In this document: positions 1-6,627 of the stretch, piece after piece | Layout: each line of letters begins with the position of its first letter | How positions within the stretch are numbered: position 1 is the stretch's first letter | NCBI GenBank assembly: GCA_963558565.1 | Contig: CAUWGX010000004.1 | Span: 62,001-126,000 of the forward strand | DNA from: Atopostipes sp963558565 | Lineage (GTDB): Bacteria; Bacillota; Bacilli; Lactobacillales; Carnobacteriaceae_A | Length of the DNA: 64,000 bases | Reading direction: 5' to 3' | The notes under the pieces: generated by a model | Databases searched by the model: none | Seen by the model: the letters and a program-made list of their open reading frames with translations, nothing else | What the model was told of the DNA's origin: nothing | Translations under genes and position numbers: made by a program

Positions 1-2
1 AT

Positions 3-212
3 GTGTTAGGCGTTATTTTACAATACCGTATGCAAAATGAACTGCCGACTTTATTCAGTTCCAACTTCGACCTGAACCAGTTGGAAGAACACTTAACGTA
101 TAATCAAAGGGGCGAACCCAGTCCCTTAAAAGCGCAACGAATTATGGAACGTGTAAAATTCTTGACGCGAAGTGTGGAAGTCTCTGGGAAAAACCGTCGA
201 AATGTGGAGTAA
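3..212 (+). CDS. dnaI: DnaI, primosomal protein, C-terminal end (5' truncated by window)
   Basis: Only the last 69 residues are present; the frame is open to the window edge, so the GTG at its beginning is not a start. The residues QYRMQNELPTLFSSN and a later ARIMERVKFLT match the C-terminus of DnaI, the AAA+ helicase loader that delivers the replicative helicase DnaC at the origin and at restarted forks. dnaI directly precedes thrS in many Bacillales and Lactobacillales, which fits the next gene. No Walker motif is visible because that part lies outside the window. The family call rests on this short tail plus gene order. Confidence 0.8.
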   Translation: MLGVILQYRMQNELPTLFSSNFDLNQLEEHLTYNQRGEPSPLKAQRIMERVKFLTRSVEVSGKNRRNVE

Positions 213-310
213 GGAGCTCAAAGCAGTGGAGTAAAATACCTGGAGCTATTCGAAAACGAAGCGCTCTTGCACGCTCTCAACGAATGAAAACCACAAAAAG
301 CAAAAAACAT

Positions 311-339
311 TTGCACAAAAAATGATTAAGTGGTATCTT
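311..339 (+). promoter_or_regulatory. Putative sigma-A promoter for thrS
   Basis: TTGCAC (311-316) and TATCTT (334-339) are separated by 17 bp, upstream of the T-box leader. It is the best-spaced promoter in the dnaI-thrS gap. A hairpin at 370-392 would lie inside the resulting transcript, so either this promoter is not used or that hairpin belongs to the leader. Confidence 0.4.
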
Positions 340-369
340 ATTAATAACTAAACAACAAAAATCACAGAG

Positions 370-397
370 AAAGACACCTTTGAAGGTCTTTTATTTT
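370..397 (+). terminator. Possible terminator after dnaI
   Basis: A short imperfect hairpin (AAAGAC..CC / GG.TCTTT around a TTTGAA loop) is followed by TTATTTT. It is 158 bp beyond the dnaI stop. It could end dnaI transcription or be an element at the 5' end of the T-box RNA. Confidence 0.4.
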
Positions 398-615
398 ACA
401 GAAAAGAAAACAACCGATGAGAGTTTTCGAAAATAAAGCTTCACTGACCCCTTTCGAGAGTTGATGAATTTGTTATAAATCAACCGCCCGCTTAGCGTTA
501 TCAAGTATACGAGTCTGACACAGAATAAATTTCTGTAGTCATGAAGTTGGGTGGAACCACGTCGAAATTAACGTCCCATTAGGTTTATGTTGCATAAATC
601 TGATGGGATTTTTTT
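398..615 (+). promoter_or_regulatory. T-box leader of thrS
   Basis: The leader carries the T-box core GGGTGGAACCACG at 549-561, which pairs with the free acceptor end of uncharged tRNA. It is followed by an intrinsic terminator whose arms are 574-589 and 593-608, with a T run at 609-615. Upstream, GAGAGTTGATG..ATAAATCAAC (about 465-486) resembles the apical part of Stem I with its AG bulge. Position before thrS predicts a response to uncharged tRNA-Thr. A candidate threonine specifier, ACG, lies near 514, but the specifier loop was not resolved with certainty. Confidence 0.85.
574..615 (+). terminator. T-box regulated terminator
   Basis: The arms TCCCATTAGGTTTATG (574-589) and CATAAATCTGATGGGA (593-608) pair with two G-U wobbles and are followed by TTTTTTT. 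The 5' arm overlaps the T-box downstream strand, so an antiterminator can form instead. Confidence 0.85.
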
Positions 616-648
616 ATTTGAAAATGTTTAAAAGAACAAGGAAGGACG

Positions 649-2586
649 ATGAAAAAAATGGCAGAAATTTTAGTTACTTTACCAGATGGAACAGAAAAAT
701 CTTTTCCCAAAGAAACCACTGCAAAAGATGTCGCCGGCTCAATCGGCAAAGGGCTACAAAAAGCAGGAATCGCTGCACGTTATAATGGAGAACTTGTCGA
801 TTATACACGCCCATTGACAGAAGACGGCGCGATTGAAATTATTACGAATGATGACGAAGAAGCACTAGATATTTTACGCCACTCAGCGGCGCATATTATG
901 GCGCAAGCGATCCGACGCTTACACCCAGATGTGAAATTTGGCGTAGGACCAACGATCGAAAACGGCTTTTACTATGATACCGACATGGAAGAGCAGTTAA
1001 CGGAAGATGAATTGCCGGCGATTGAAAAAGAAATGATGGAAATTGTGAAAGCCAATTATCCGTTTGAACGTCGAGAAGTCACACGGAAAGAAGCGTTCGA
1101 AATTTTCAGCGCGGATCCTTATAAAATTGAATTAATTAATGATATGCCGGAAGACGAAATTATTACAGTTTATTCTCAAGGCGAATTTACCGACCTTTGT
1201 CGAGGCGTGCACGTGGAATCTACTGGTAAACTGCAAGTGTTTAAATTGCTTTCACTAGCGGGTGCGTACTGGCGCGGCAACTCCGACAATAAAATGATGC
1301 AACGTGTGTACGGAACAGCTTTCTTCAACAAAAAAGACTTAAAAGCTTATCTAAAAATGCGCGAAGAAGCGAAAGAACGTGACCACCGAAAATTAGGAAA
1401 AGAATTAGATATCTTTATGATTGATCCACAAGCAGGCGCTGGTCTTCCTTTCTGGTTACCAAAAGGCGCGACAGTTCGCCGCACGATCGAGCGTTATATT
1501 GTCGACAAAGAAGTGAGCCTCGGTTATGACCACGTCTATACACCGATCATGGCCGATATTGATTTATACAAAACTTCGGGACACTTAGCGCATTACCAAG
1601 AGGACATGTTCCCGCCGATGGATATGGGCGATGGCGAAGAACTCGTGTTACGTCCGATGAACTGCCCGCACCATATGCTCGTTTATAAAAACGATACGCA
1701 CAGTTACCGTGAATTGCCGATCCGAATTGCGGAATTAGGCATGATGCACCGTTATGAAAAATCCGGCGCTTTATCCGGTTTACAACGTGTCCGTGAAATG
1801 ACTTTAAACGATGCGCACGTCTTTGTACGTCCGGATCAAATTAAAGAAGAATTTAACCGTGTGGTCGAATTATTAATTGAAGTCTATGAAGACTTTGACA
1901 TTGAAGACTACCACTTCCGCTTAAGTTATCGTGACCCCGAAGATACAGAAAAATACTTCGACGATGATGAAATGTGGGAAAACGCGGAAGCGATGCTGAA
2001 AGAAGCGATGGATGAACTTGGTTTAGAATACGTGGAAGCAGAAGGCGAAGCAGCCTTTTACGGACCAAAACTAGATGTCCAAGTCAAAACAGCGCTCGGC
2101 AATGAAGAAACCTTATCCACGATTCAATTGGACTTCTTACTGCCTGAACGTTTCGACTTAACGTATGTCGGCGAAGATGGGGCAGATACGCACCGACCGG
2201 TTGTTATTCACCGGGGCATTGTATCGACAATGGAACGCTTTGTTGCTTACTTACTCGAACGCTACAAAGGCGCGTTTCCAACTTGGTTAGCACCGGTACA
2301 AGCCGTTGTTATTCCTGTTAATGAAGAATTACATGGAGATGCGGTCGTCGACCTTGTCGGTGAAATGAAACGCAAAGGTCTGCGCGTCGAGTCAGATCTA
2401 CGAAACGAAAAAATGGGCTACAAGATTCGCGAAGCGCAAACACAAAAAATCCCTTACCAAATCGTTATTGGGGACAACGAAATTGCGGACAACGAATTGT
2501 CTGTTCGTAAATACGGCGAGAAGAAAACCGTTAATGTGGACCGTGACGAATTCTTAGCAAACTTACTGGGCGAAGCGACAAAATAA
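649..2586 (+). CDS. thrS: Threonyl-tRNA synthetase
   Basis: Charges tRNA-Thr with threonine in the cytoplasm. The 645 residues show an N-terminal TGS domain (about 5-65) and an editing domain with the HxxxH pair at H78/H82. The class II catalytic core has zinc ligands in MNCPHHM, MHRYEKSGALSG (motif 2 follows: LQRVREMTLNDAH) and VVIHRGIVSTMER (motif 3). A C-terminal anticodon-binding domain starts near PVQAVVIPV. The length is normal for the family. GGAAGGA (640-646) lies only 2-3 nt before this ATG and about 11 nt before a second ATG at 658, so the mature start may be Met4. It is controlled by the T-box leader and closed by the hairpin at 2600. Confidence 0.97.
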   Translation: MKKMAEILVTLPDGTEKSFPKETTAKDVAGSIGKGLQKAGIAARYNGELVDYTRPLTEDGAIEIITNDDEEALDILRHSAAHIMAQAIRRLHPDVKFGVGPTIENGFYYDTDMEEQLTEDELPAIEKEMMEIVKANYPFERREVTRKEAFEIFSADPYKIELINDMPEDEIITVYSQGEFTDLCRGVHVESTGKLQVFKLLSLAGAYWRGNSDNKMMQRVYGTAFFNKKDLKAYLKMREEAKERDHRKLGKELDIFMIDPQAGAGLPFWLPKGATVRRTIERYIVDKEVSLGYDHVYTPIMADIDLYKTSGHLAHYQEDMFPPMDMGDGEELVLRPMNCPHHMLVYKNDTHSYRELPIRIAELGMMHRYEKSGALSGLQRVREMTLNDAHVFVRPDQIKEEFNRVVELLIEVYEDFDIEDYHFRLSYRDPEDTEKYFDDDEMWENAEAMLKEAMDELGLEYVEAEGEAAFYGPKLDVQVKTALGNEETLSTIQLDFLLPERFDLTYVGEDGADTHRPVVIHRGIVSTMERFVAYLLERYKGAFPTWLAPVQAVVIPVNEELHGDAVVDLVGEMKRKGLRVESDLRNEKMGYKIREAQTQKIPYQIVIGDNEIADNELSVRKYGEKKTVNVDRDEFLANLLGEATK

Positions 2587-2599
2587 TCATCAGCAATTA

Positions 2600-2632
2600 A
2601 AAGTGGTGCCGATCATCGGCATCACTTTTTTA
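2600..2632 (+). terminator. Terminator of thrS
   Basis: AAAGTGGTGCCGAT pairs with ATCGGCATCACTTT with a minimal loop and is followed by a T run, 14 bp after the thrS stop. Confidence 0.85.
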
Positions 2633-2732
2633 TACGGTATTCTCGAAGAGTGTTCGGAGGAAAAGTAAGCCGGAGTCGGCGATTCTTTTAAATGAAAGAT
2701 TTCTAAAAAGAATCGTTTCAGCTGATTTATAC

Positions 2733-2761
2733 TTGACGTCGGTCGATATATTTGATACACT
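2733..2761 (+). promoter_or_regulatory. Promoter of infC-rpmI-rplT
   Basis: TTGACG (2733-2738), a 17-bp spacer and TACACT (2756-2761), with a TG dinucleotide at 2753-2754 giving an extended -10. About 230 bp of leader follows before infC. Confidence 0.65.
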
Positions 2762-2834
2762 ATATAAGCTGAAAATAAAGAAGGAGTCCTACTCCTCGCC
2801 TCGCTGGATTTCGTATCCTCGGGCAGATATCTAG

Positions 2835-2972
2835 TTTGTAACACCATATGTCAGTGAAGTGCATATTTATGCGCTTTTAGCACGAAAAGAGTGCTTAGCT
2901 GAACGGAATTTGAGACATATGGACGAAACTTGAAATCATTGTGGGACTTCTGTGGGAAGTCCCATTTTTTAT
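2835..2972 (+). promoter_or_regulatory. L20-type autoregulatory leader of infC operon
   Basis: The 5' untranslated region has a long-range pairing between CCATATGTC (about 2844-2852) and GACATATGG (about 2912-2920), enclosing an inner stem-loop. An intrinsic terminator, TGGGACTTC/GGAAGTCCCA plus T run, follows at 2942-2971. This is the arrangement known for Firmicutes infC-rpmI-rplT leaders, in which ribosomal protein L20 binds an rRNA-mimicking structure and promotes termination. L20 binding here is inferred from position and architecture. Confidence 0.75.
2941..2971 (+). terminator. Attenuator terminator in infC leader
   Basis: TGGGACTTC (2942-2950) pairs with GAAGTCCCA (2955-2963) and is followed by TTTTTT. 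It lies about 30 bp before the infC ribosome binding site, so it attenuates rather than ends an operon. Confidence 0.8.
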
Positions 2973-3003
2973 TTGTCAGCAAATATTTTGGAGGTGAACC
3001 CCC

Positions 3004-3519
3004 ATAGCAAAAGAATTGATTGTCAATGAAAAGATTCGCGCAAAAGAAGTACGCTTGATTGGGAGAGACGGAGAACAGATCGGAGTCGTGTCTCGAGACG
3101 AGGCTTTACGTGTGGCTGACCAAGCTGAATTAGATTTAGTATTAGTTTCGCCAAACGCTAAACCGCCAGTAGCTCGTGTATTAGACTACGGGAAATACCG
3201 TTATGAACAGCAAAAACGAGAAAAAGAACAACGTAAAAACCAAAAAACGGTGAACGTAAAAGAAATTCGATTAAGCCCAACAATTGATGATCACGACTTT
3301 AATACAAAATTACGTCAAGGACGTGGCTTTGTTGAGAAAGGCGATAAGGTAAGAGTATCTATTCGTTTCCGTGGTCGTGCAATTACTCATAAAGGCATCG
3401 GACGTGAAGTACTTGATCGTTTCGCTGAAGGTATGGAAGATGTTGCCGATATCCAAACAAAAGCAAAAATGGAAGGTCGTAACATGTTTATGTTACTCAC
3501 ACCGAAAGATAATAATTAA
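3004..3519 (+). CDS. infC: Translation initiation factor IF-3 (ATA start)
   Basis: IF-3 binds the 30S subunit, keeps subunits apart and checks start-codon pairing. The protein has an N-terminal domain (INDKIRAKEVRLI-type: IVNEKIRAKEVRLIG), a lysine/arginine-rich linker (QQKREKEQRKNQK) and a C-terminal domain with KEIRLSPTIDDHDF. The start was set at ATA 3004: GGAGGTG at 2990-2996 sits exactly 7 nt before it, giving MAKELIVNEKIRAKEV, the usual IF-3 N-terminus. The TTG at 3016 would lose these residues and be badly spaced. Rare AUU/AUA-type starts are the known basis of IF-3 self-regulation, since IF-3 discriminates against them. It is the first gene of infC-rpmI-rplT; 171 residues. Confidence 0.95.
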   Translation: MAKELIVNEKIRAKEVRLIGRDGEQIGVVSRDEALRVADQAELDLVLVSPNAKPPVARVLDYGKYRYEQQKREKEQRKNQKTVNVKEIRLSPTIDDHDFNTKLRQGRGFVEKGDKVRVSIRFRGRAITHKGIGREVLDRFAEGMEDVADIQTKAKMEGRNMFMLLTPKDNN

Positions 3520-3569
3520 TTAATAATTATATTCACTGATTTAACTTCAATTGTTCAGGAGGTATTAGA

Positions 3570-3773
3570 ATGGCTAAACAAAAAACGCATAAAGGAATGG
3601 CTAAACGTTTTAAGAAAACTGCTTCAGGTAAATTAAAACGTGGTCGTTCAAAAACAAGTCACTTGTTTGCAAACAAAACGACAAAACAAAAACGTAAATT
3701 ACGTAAAGCCGCTTTAGTTTCTAAAGGTGACCAAAAACGCATCGAATCATCAATTAGTACGATGAAGAAATAA
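3570..3773 (+). CDS. rpmI: 50S ribosomal protein L35
   Basis: Small basic ribosomal protein of the large subunit. The 67 residues begin MAKQKTHKGMAKRFKKTASG, the L35 signature, and are rich in lysine and arginine throughout. AGGAGG lies 8 nt before the ATG. It is the middle gene of infC-rpmI-rplT and is regulated with them by the L20 leader. Confidence 0.97.
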   Translation: MAKQKTHKGMAKRFKKTASGKLKRGRSKTSHLFANKTTKQKRKLRKAALVSKGDQKRIESSISTMKK

Positions 3774-3812
3774 TTTCCCAGTAATTAAAATACAGTAAGG
3801 AGAATGATCAAA

Positions 3813-4172
3813 ATGGCTCGAGTTAAAAGTGCACCGGCATCTCGCAAACGCCGTAAAAAAACACTTAAATTAGCGAAAGGGTACTATGGCGCAAAACATA
3901 AACTATACCGTGTCGCTAAACAACAAGTAATGAAATCACACATGTACGCATACCGCGACCGTAAACAAAAGAAAAGAAACTTCCGTAAACTATGGATTTC
4001 TCGTATTAACGCGGCAGCTCGTATGAATGGATTAAGCTATTCTAAATTTATGCATGGCTTGAAACTAGCGAATATCGACTTAAACCGTAAAGTTTTAGCA
4101 GATATCGCAGTGAACGATCCAGAAACTTTCACAGCATTAACTGAACAAGTTAAAGAAGCATTAGCTGCTTAA
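3813..4172 (+). CDS. rplT: 50S ribosomal protein L20
   Basis: L20 is an early-assembly 23S rRNA-binding protein and the presumed repressor of its own operon through the leader at 2835-2972. MARVKSAPASRKRRKKTLKL and GYYGAKHKLYRVAKQQVMKS are characteristic. The ATG at 3813 is chosen because AAGGAG (3797-3802) is about 10 nt upstream and homologues begin MARVK; an in-frame ATG at 3804 would add MIK and sit almost on the binding site. 119 residues, the usual length. An intrinsic terminator follows at 4186. Confidence 0.97.
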   Translation: MARVKSAPASRKRRKKTLKLAKGYYGAKHKLYRVAKQQVMKSHMYAYRDRKQKKRNFRKLWISRINAAARMNGLSYSKFMHGLKLANIDLNRKVLADIAVNDPETFTALTEQVKEALAA

Positions 4173-4185
4173 TAAAACATAAAGC

Positions 4186-4250
4186 AACAGAGTAGAAGGA
4201 TGAAGTGCTCTTTTTGAAGAGAACATTTCACACATTCTACTCTGTTTTTT
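4186..4250 (+). terminator. Terminator of infC-rpmI-rplT
   Basis: AACAGAGTAGAA (4186-4197) pairs with TTCTACTCTGT (4234-4244) around a long internal region, followed by TTTTTT. It also separates the operon from the convergent gene at 4253. Confidence 0.85.
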
Positions 4251-4252
4251 AT

Positions 4253-4837
4253 TTATTCAAATAAGATTTTTTGCACGCGGTCTCGTAAATCTGGGACCAC
4301 TTTTTCTTCAAACCAAGGATTACGACGGCGCCAACCAATCGTTAAGGGCGATGGGTGGACCACTGGGAAATACTCCGGTAAATACTCTTCGTAATTTCGA
4401 ACCGTTTCGGTGAGGTTTCTTTTCATGTCTTTCCCTAAATAAAACTTCTGCGCATGGGCGCCAATTAAGATTTTCATCTCTAACTTCGGCATTGCGCCGA
4501 TTACTTTCGGATTCCACTTATGCGCGAAATCTTTACGCGGAGGTAAGTCGCCGTGTTTGGCTTTGCCCGGGAAATAATAATCCATTGGAACAATCCCAAA
4601 CAAACCGGAATCGTAAAAGGTCTCCTCATCAACGCCCAGCCAAGTACGCAATAAATCGCCACTCACGTCGAAAAACGTCTTGTTCGACTCTTGGGCTTTG
4701 ATGCCGGGTGCTTGGCTCGCAATGAGTATTTTAGCGGTCGGTGGCGCTTCGAAAATCGGTTCCCAACCACGTTCAGTAAATTCCGCATTCATCGGATCAT
4801 TTATAATGTCTTGACGAATCTCATCTATATTCTGCAT
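4253..4837 (-). CDS. Uracil-DNA glycosylase family protein
   Basis: Predicted base-excision repair protein of the uracil-DNA glycosylase superfamily. Of its 194 residues, the glycine/proline loop AKILIASQAPGIKA corresponds to the water-activating loop of the superfamily (GQAPG-like). VVHPSPLTIGWRRRNPWF near the C-terminus corresponds to the DNA-intercalating HPSP loop. The compact size and lack of cysteine ligands differ from Fe-S family 4 enzymes. GAGAGGACT precedes the ATG. It is convergent to rplT. Activity on uracil versus another lesion cannot be read from the sequence. Confidence 0.8.
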   Translation of the reverse strand: MQNIDEIRQDIINDPMNAEFTERGWEPIFEAPPTAKILIASQAPGIKAQESNKTFFDVSGDLLRTWLGVDEETFYDSGLFGIVPMDYYFPGKAKHGDLPPRKDFAHKWNPKVIGAMPKLEMKILIGAHAQKFYLGKDMKRNLTETVRNYEEYLPEYFPVVHPSPLTIGWRRRNPWFEEKVVPDLRDRVQKILFE

Positions 4838-5048
4838 AGTCCTCTCAACCTTTCTAACAAGCTACACCTACATCCTATGAAAATTTCCTATAACTTGCAA
4901 GAGATGAGCTTGGGAAGGGCCAGACGAGGAAATTTGGCGACAAATTTCAACTTTATGGTAGATCTATTGAAAAGAAGAAAATTTCTAAGGAAATTTTCAA
5001 CGAAAGAGGAGCGGTTCTTTAACAATAGTAGTCGATCAAGGTGCTCGG

Positions 5049-5216
5049 CGAAACGAAAGGAAGAAACGTTTCGGTAAAATACTCGTTCAAAGTCATGAAA
5101 GTGGGAAATGTTTCGTAAAGATGCACTCCTGGCGAAATGAATCTCAAAAACGTTTCGCCAAGCAGCTTTTTTATCGAAATGAAACCGGGATTCGTTTCGA
5201 TGGCTCCAATCCTTCC
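5049..5216. repeat. Array A: four 42-bp repeats downstream of the NERD gene
   Basis: The heptamer CGTTTCG (TGTTTCG in unit 2) recurs at 5067, 5109, 5151 and 5193, exactly 42 bp apart. About 18 bp before each lies its inverted partner CGAAACG or CGAAATG (5049, 5133, 5175; degenerate in unit 2), so each unit can fold into a small hairpin. Unit 1 is followed by GGTAAAATACTCG, nearly identical to unit 1 of array B (6379). Two unrelated inverted repeats lie just to the left: GAAATTTG/CAAATTTC near 4930 and GAAAATTTC/GAAATTTTC near 4978. No gene is supported between 4838 and 5225, although the minus strand reads as a 14-residue repeat of the RNVSxFHF kind. Confidence 0.85.
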
Positions 5217-5225
5217 AGTCGTTTC

Positions 5226-6272
5226 TCAATCAAAGATGAACCATTGTCCATTCGCACGCTTTGTATAAAACTTTTTGGACAGGGAAAAATTGAAATGTTC
5301 TAAAATGCGGTCGTACGGTAGATTTTTGGTGTGATGATAGGAAAAACGCCGATTGGAAGTATAATTGAAATGTTTATTTAAAACCTTTTTGACATAAACG
5401 TGGGAGGCTTGGTGAGCGATAAAATCGACAATATCACCAGTTGAGAAATTCCGACCAAAAGTAAGGACCCCGTACTCACAAGCAGAACGTACAATAGCTT
5501 CTTCACGTGGTTCGTGCATGCCGCAGGAACAGATGACATAATGTTTTTCGATCTGCAGCTCATAATTCTGACAGTGCGAACAATAAATGCCTTTACGCGC
5601 AGTCGCCAATTCTGCCTTAGAAAAAGGTTGTGGTAAGAAAGGGTCACGAATTTCATATTGTTCCAGATGAGCGAGCAGTTGTTCCGTCTGGATCGGGTAG
5701 TAATTCCCTCTACGCTCTTCTTGTTTAATTTGTTGAATGTATTCATATAAATCTGTTAAATCTAAGACTTCGATATCTGAAATAGGTGATTTAATCGATA
5801 CTTTATTTTTCTCACCGATAAAGACAATCGCTCCTTTTACGGGGAGAGCCGGCATAAATTCTTGACAAATTTTCTGCAACTTCAAATAAGATTTCCGCGC
5901 TTGTTGAATGACATCATAATCCATTTTCAGCTGGCCGATCATGCAGCGTGCGTCTTCATAAATGAAATGTCCGGTATAATTTTTAATTTCAAAGACATAC
6001 ACACAATGACTCGTAATTAATACAAAATCACATTCAAAGGAACGACCATCATGCAGCCATAAATTCGTTAACCCTATCCAATGTTCTGCACCTTCTGTTT
6101 GTAAAAAGCTCAAAAATTTCGCTTCTCCTACAGAACCTAACTTCAAGCTTTTATAATCTTGCCTCTCATTCTTTGTCTGAATAAGCCCTCGACTATTTGC
6201 ATTGTCTTTAAAATCCAACAACGTGGGAAATTGAGCTAATTCTTTCATCAACTTTGTCTGGTGTATAATCAA
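5226..6272 (-). CDS. NERD domain protein with zinc-ribbon-like segment
   Basis: NERD is a nuclease-related domain of the PD-(D/E)xK fold. Here it spans about residues 40-150, with GSVGEAKFLSFL, FECDFVLITSHCVYVFEIKNY (conserved acidic residues and the ExK motif) and a following helical part. Around 225-250, CSHCQN and CSCG form a likely four-cysteine metal site. The C-terminal 90 residues are aromatic and basic and unrecognised. The start is a TTG at 6272 with AGTAGGGA upstream; ATG at 6248 is an alternative. It is a single gene, flanked on both sides by 42-bp repeat arrays in the same orientation. A nucleic-acid role is inferred from the fold only. Confidence 0.8.
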   Translation of the reverse strand: MIIHQTKLMKELAQFPTLLDFKDNANSRGLIQTKNERQDYKSLKLGSVGEAKFLSFLQTEGAEHWIGLTNLWLHDGRSFECDFVLITSHCVYVFEIKNYTGHFIYEDARCMIGQLKMDYDVIQQARKSYLKLQKICQEFMPALPVKGAIVFIGEKNKVSIKSPISDIEVLDLTDLYEYIQQIKQEERRGNYYPIQTEQLLAHLEQYEIRDPFLPQPFSKAELATARKGIYCSHCQNYELQIEKHYVICSCGMHEPREEAIVRSACEYGVLTFGRNFSTGDIVDFIAHQASHVYVKKVLNKHFNYTSNRRFSYHHTKNLPYDRILEHFNFSLSKKFYTKRANGQWFIFD

Positions 6273-6378
6273 AAAATCCCTACTTCCTCTAAATATTTAA
6301 CCCTCTACTATATATATTTGCATTTAAATTGAAATTTCACGAAAGTTTTTAAAAGAAAGTGAATATGAACTGGCTCAT

Positions 6379-6546
6379 CGAAATGAAACTATAAAACGTT
6401 TCGGTAAAATATATCGTCAAAGTAACGAAAATAAGAAACGTTTCGACAAAATGAGCGTTCATTGAAACGAAAAGTAAAAACGTTTCGTCAACCAACTATT
6501 TTTACGAAATGAAAGTCCAAAACGTTTCGCCGACCCCCTTCAAAGC
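6379..6546. repeat. Array B: four 42-bp repeats upstream of the NERD gene
   Basis: CGTTTCG recurs at 6397, 6439, 6481 and 6523, again exactly 42 bp apart and in the same orientation as array A. Each copy is preceded by CGAAATG, CGAAA or GAAACG as an inverted partner. The third unit contains ACCAACTATTTTT, comparable to AGCAGCTTTTTT in unit 3 of array A, so the units correspond in order. In the frame where array A reads as RNVSxF repeats, array B contains stop codons, so a shared protein product is unlikely. Confidence 0.85.
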
Positions 6547-6584
6547 GACCGCACAATAAAAATCAATGCATTCTTGTCTGAATA

Positions 6585-6593
6585 TGCTAGAAT
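6585..6593 (+). promoter_or_regulatory. Extended -10 promoter for M42 peptidase gene
   Basis: TGCTAGAAT is an extended -10 element (TGnTATAAT type) 35 bp before the start codon. No good -35 box is seen at the expected distance. Confidence 0.4.
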
Positions 6594-6627
6594 AAGATTA
6601 AGGAATTATTAGAAAGTAGGATGTTGT

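Noticed and set aside
2590..2847. 85-codon minus-strand frame between thrS and infC
   Set aside because: It overlaps the thrS terminator, the infC promoter and the leader RNA, and has no protein likeness.
4691..5077. 128-codon plus-strand frame
   Set aside because: Half of it is antisense to the uracil-DNA glycosylase gene and half lies in repeat DNA.
4888..5229. Minus-strand reading frame of 113 codons with RNVSxFHF-like 14-residue repeats
   Set aside because: It is the translation of the 42-bp DNA repeats; the matching frame in array B has stop codons, there is no good ribosome binding site, and the hairpin symmetry explains the pattern better.
5049..6546. CRISPR array
   Set aside because: The units have a fixed 42-bp period without constant repeat and variable spacer of the usual sizes, only four copies each, and no cas genes are nearby.
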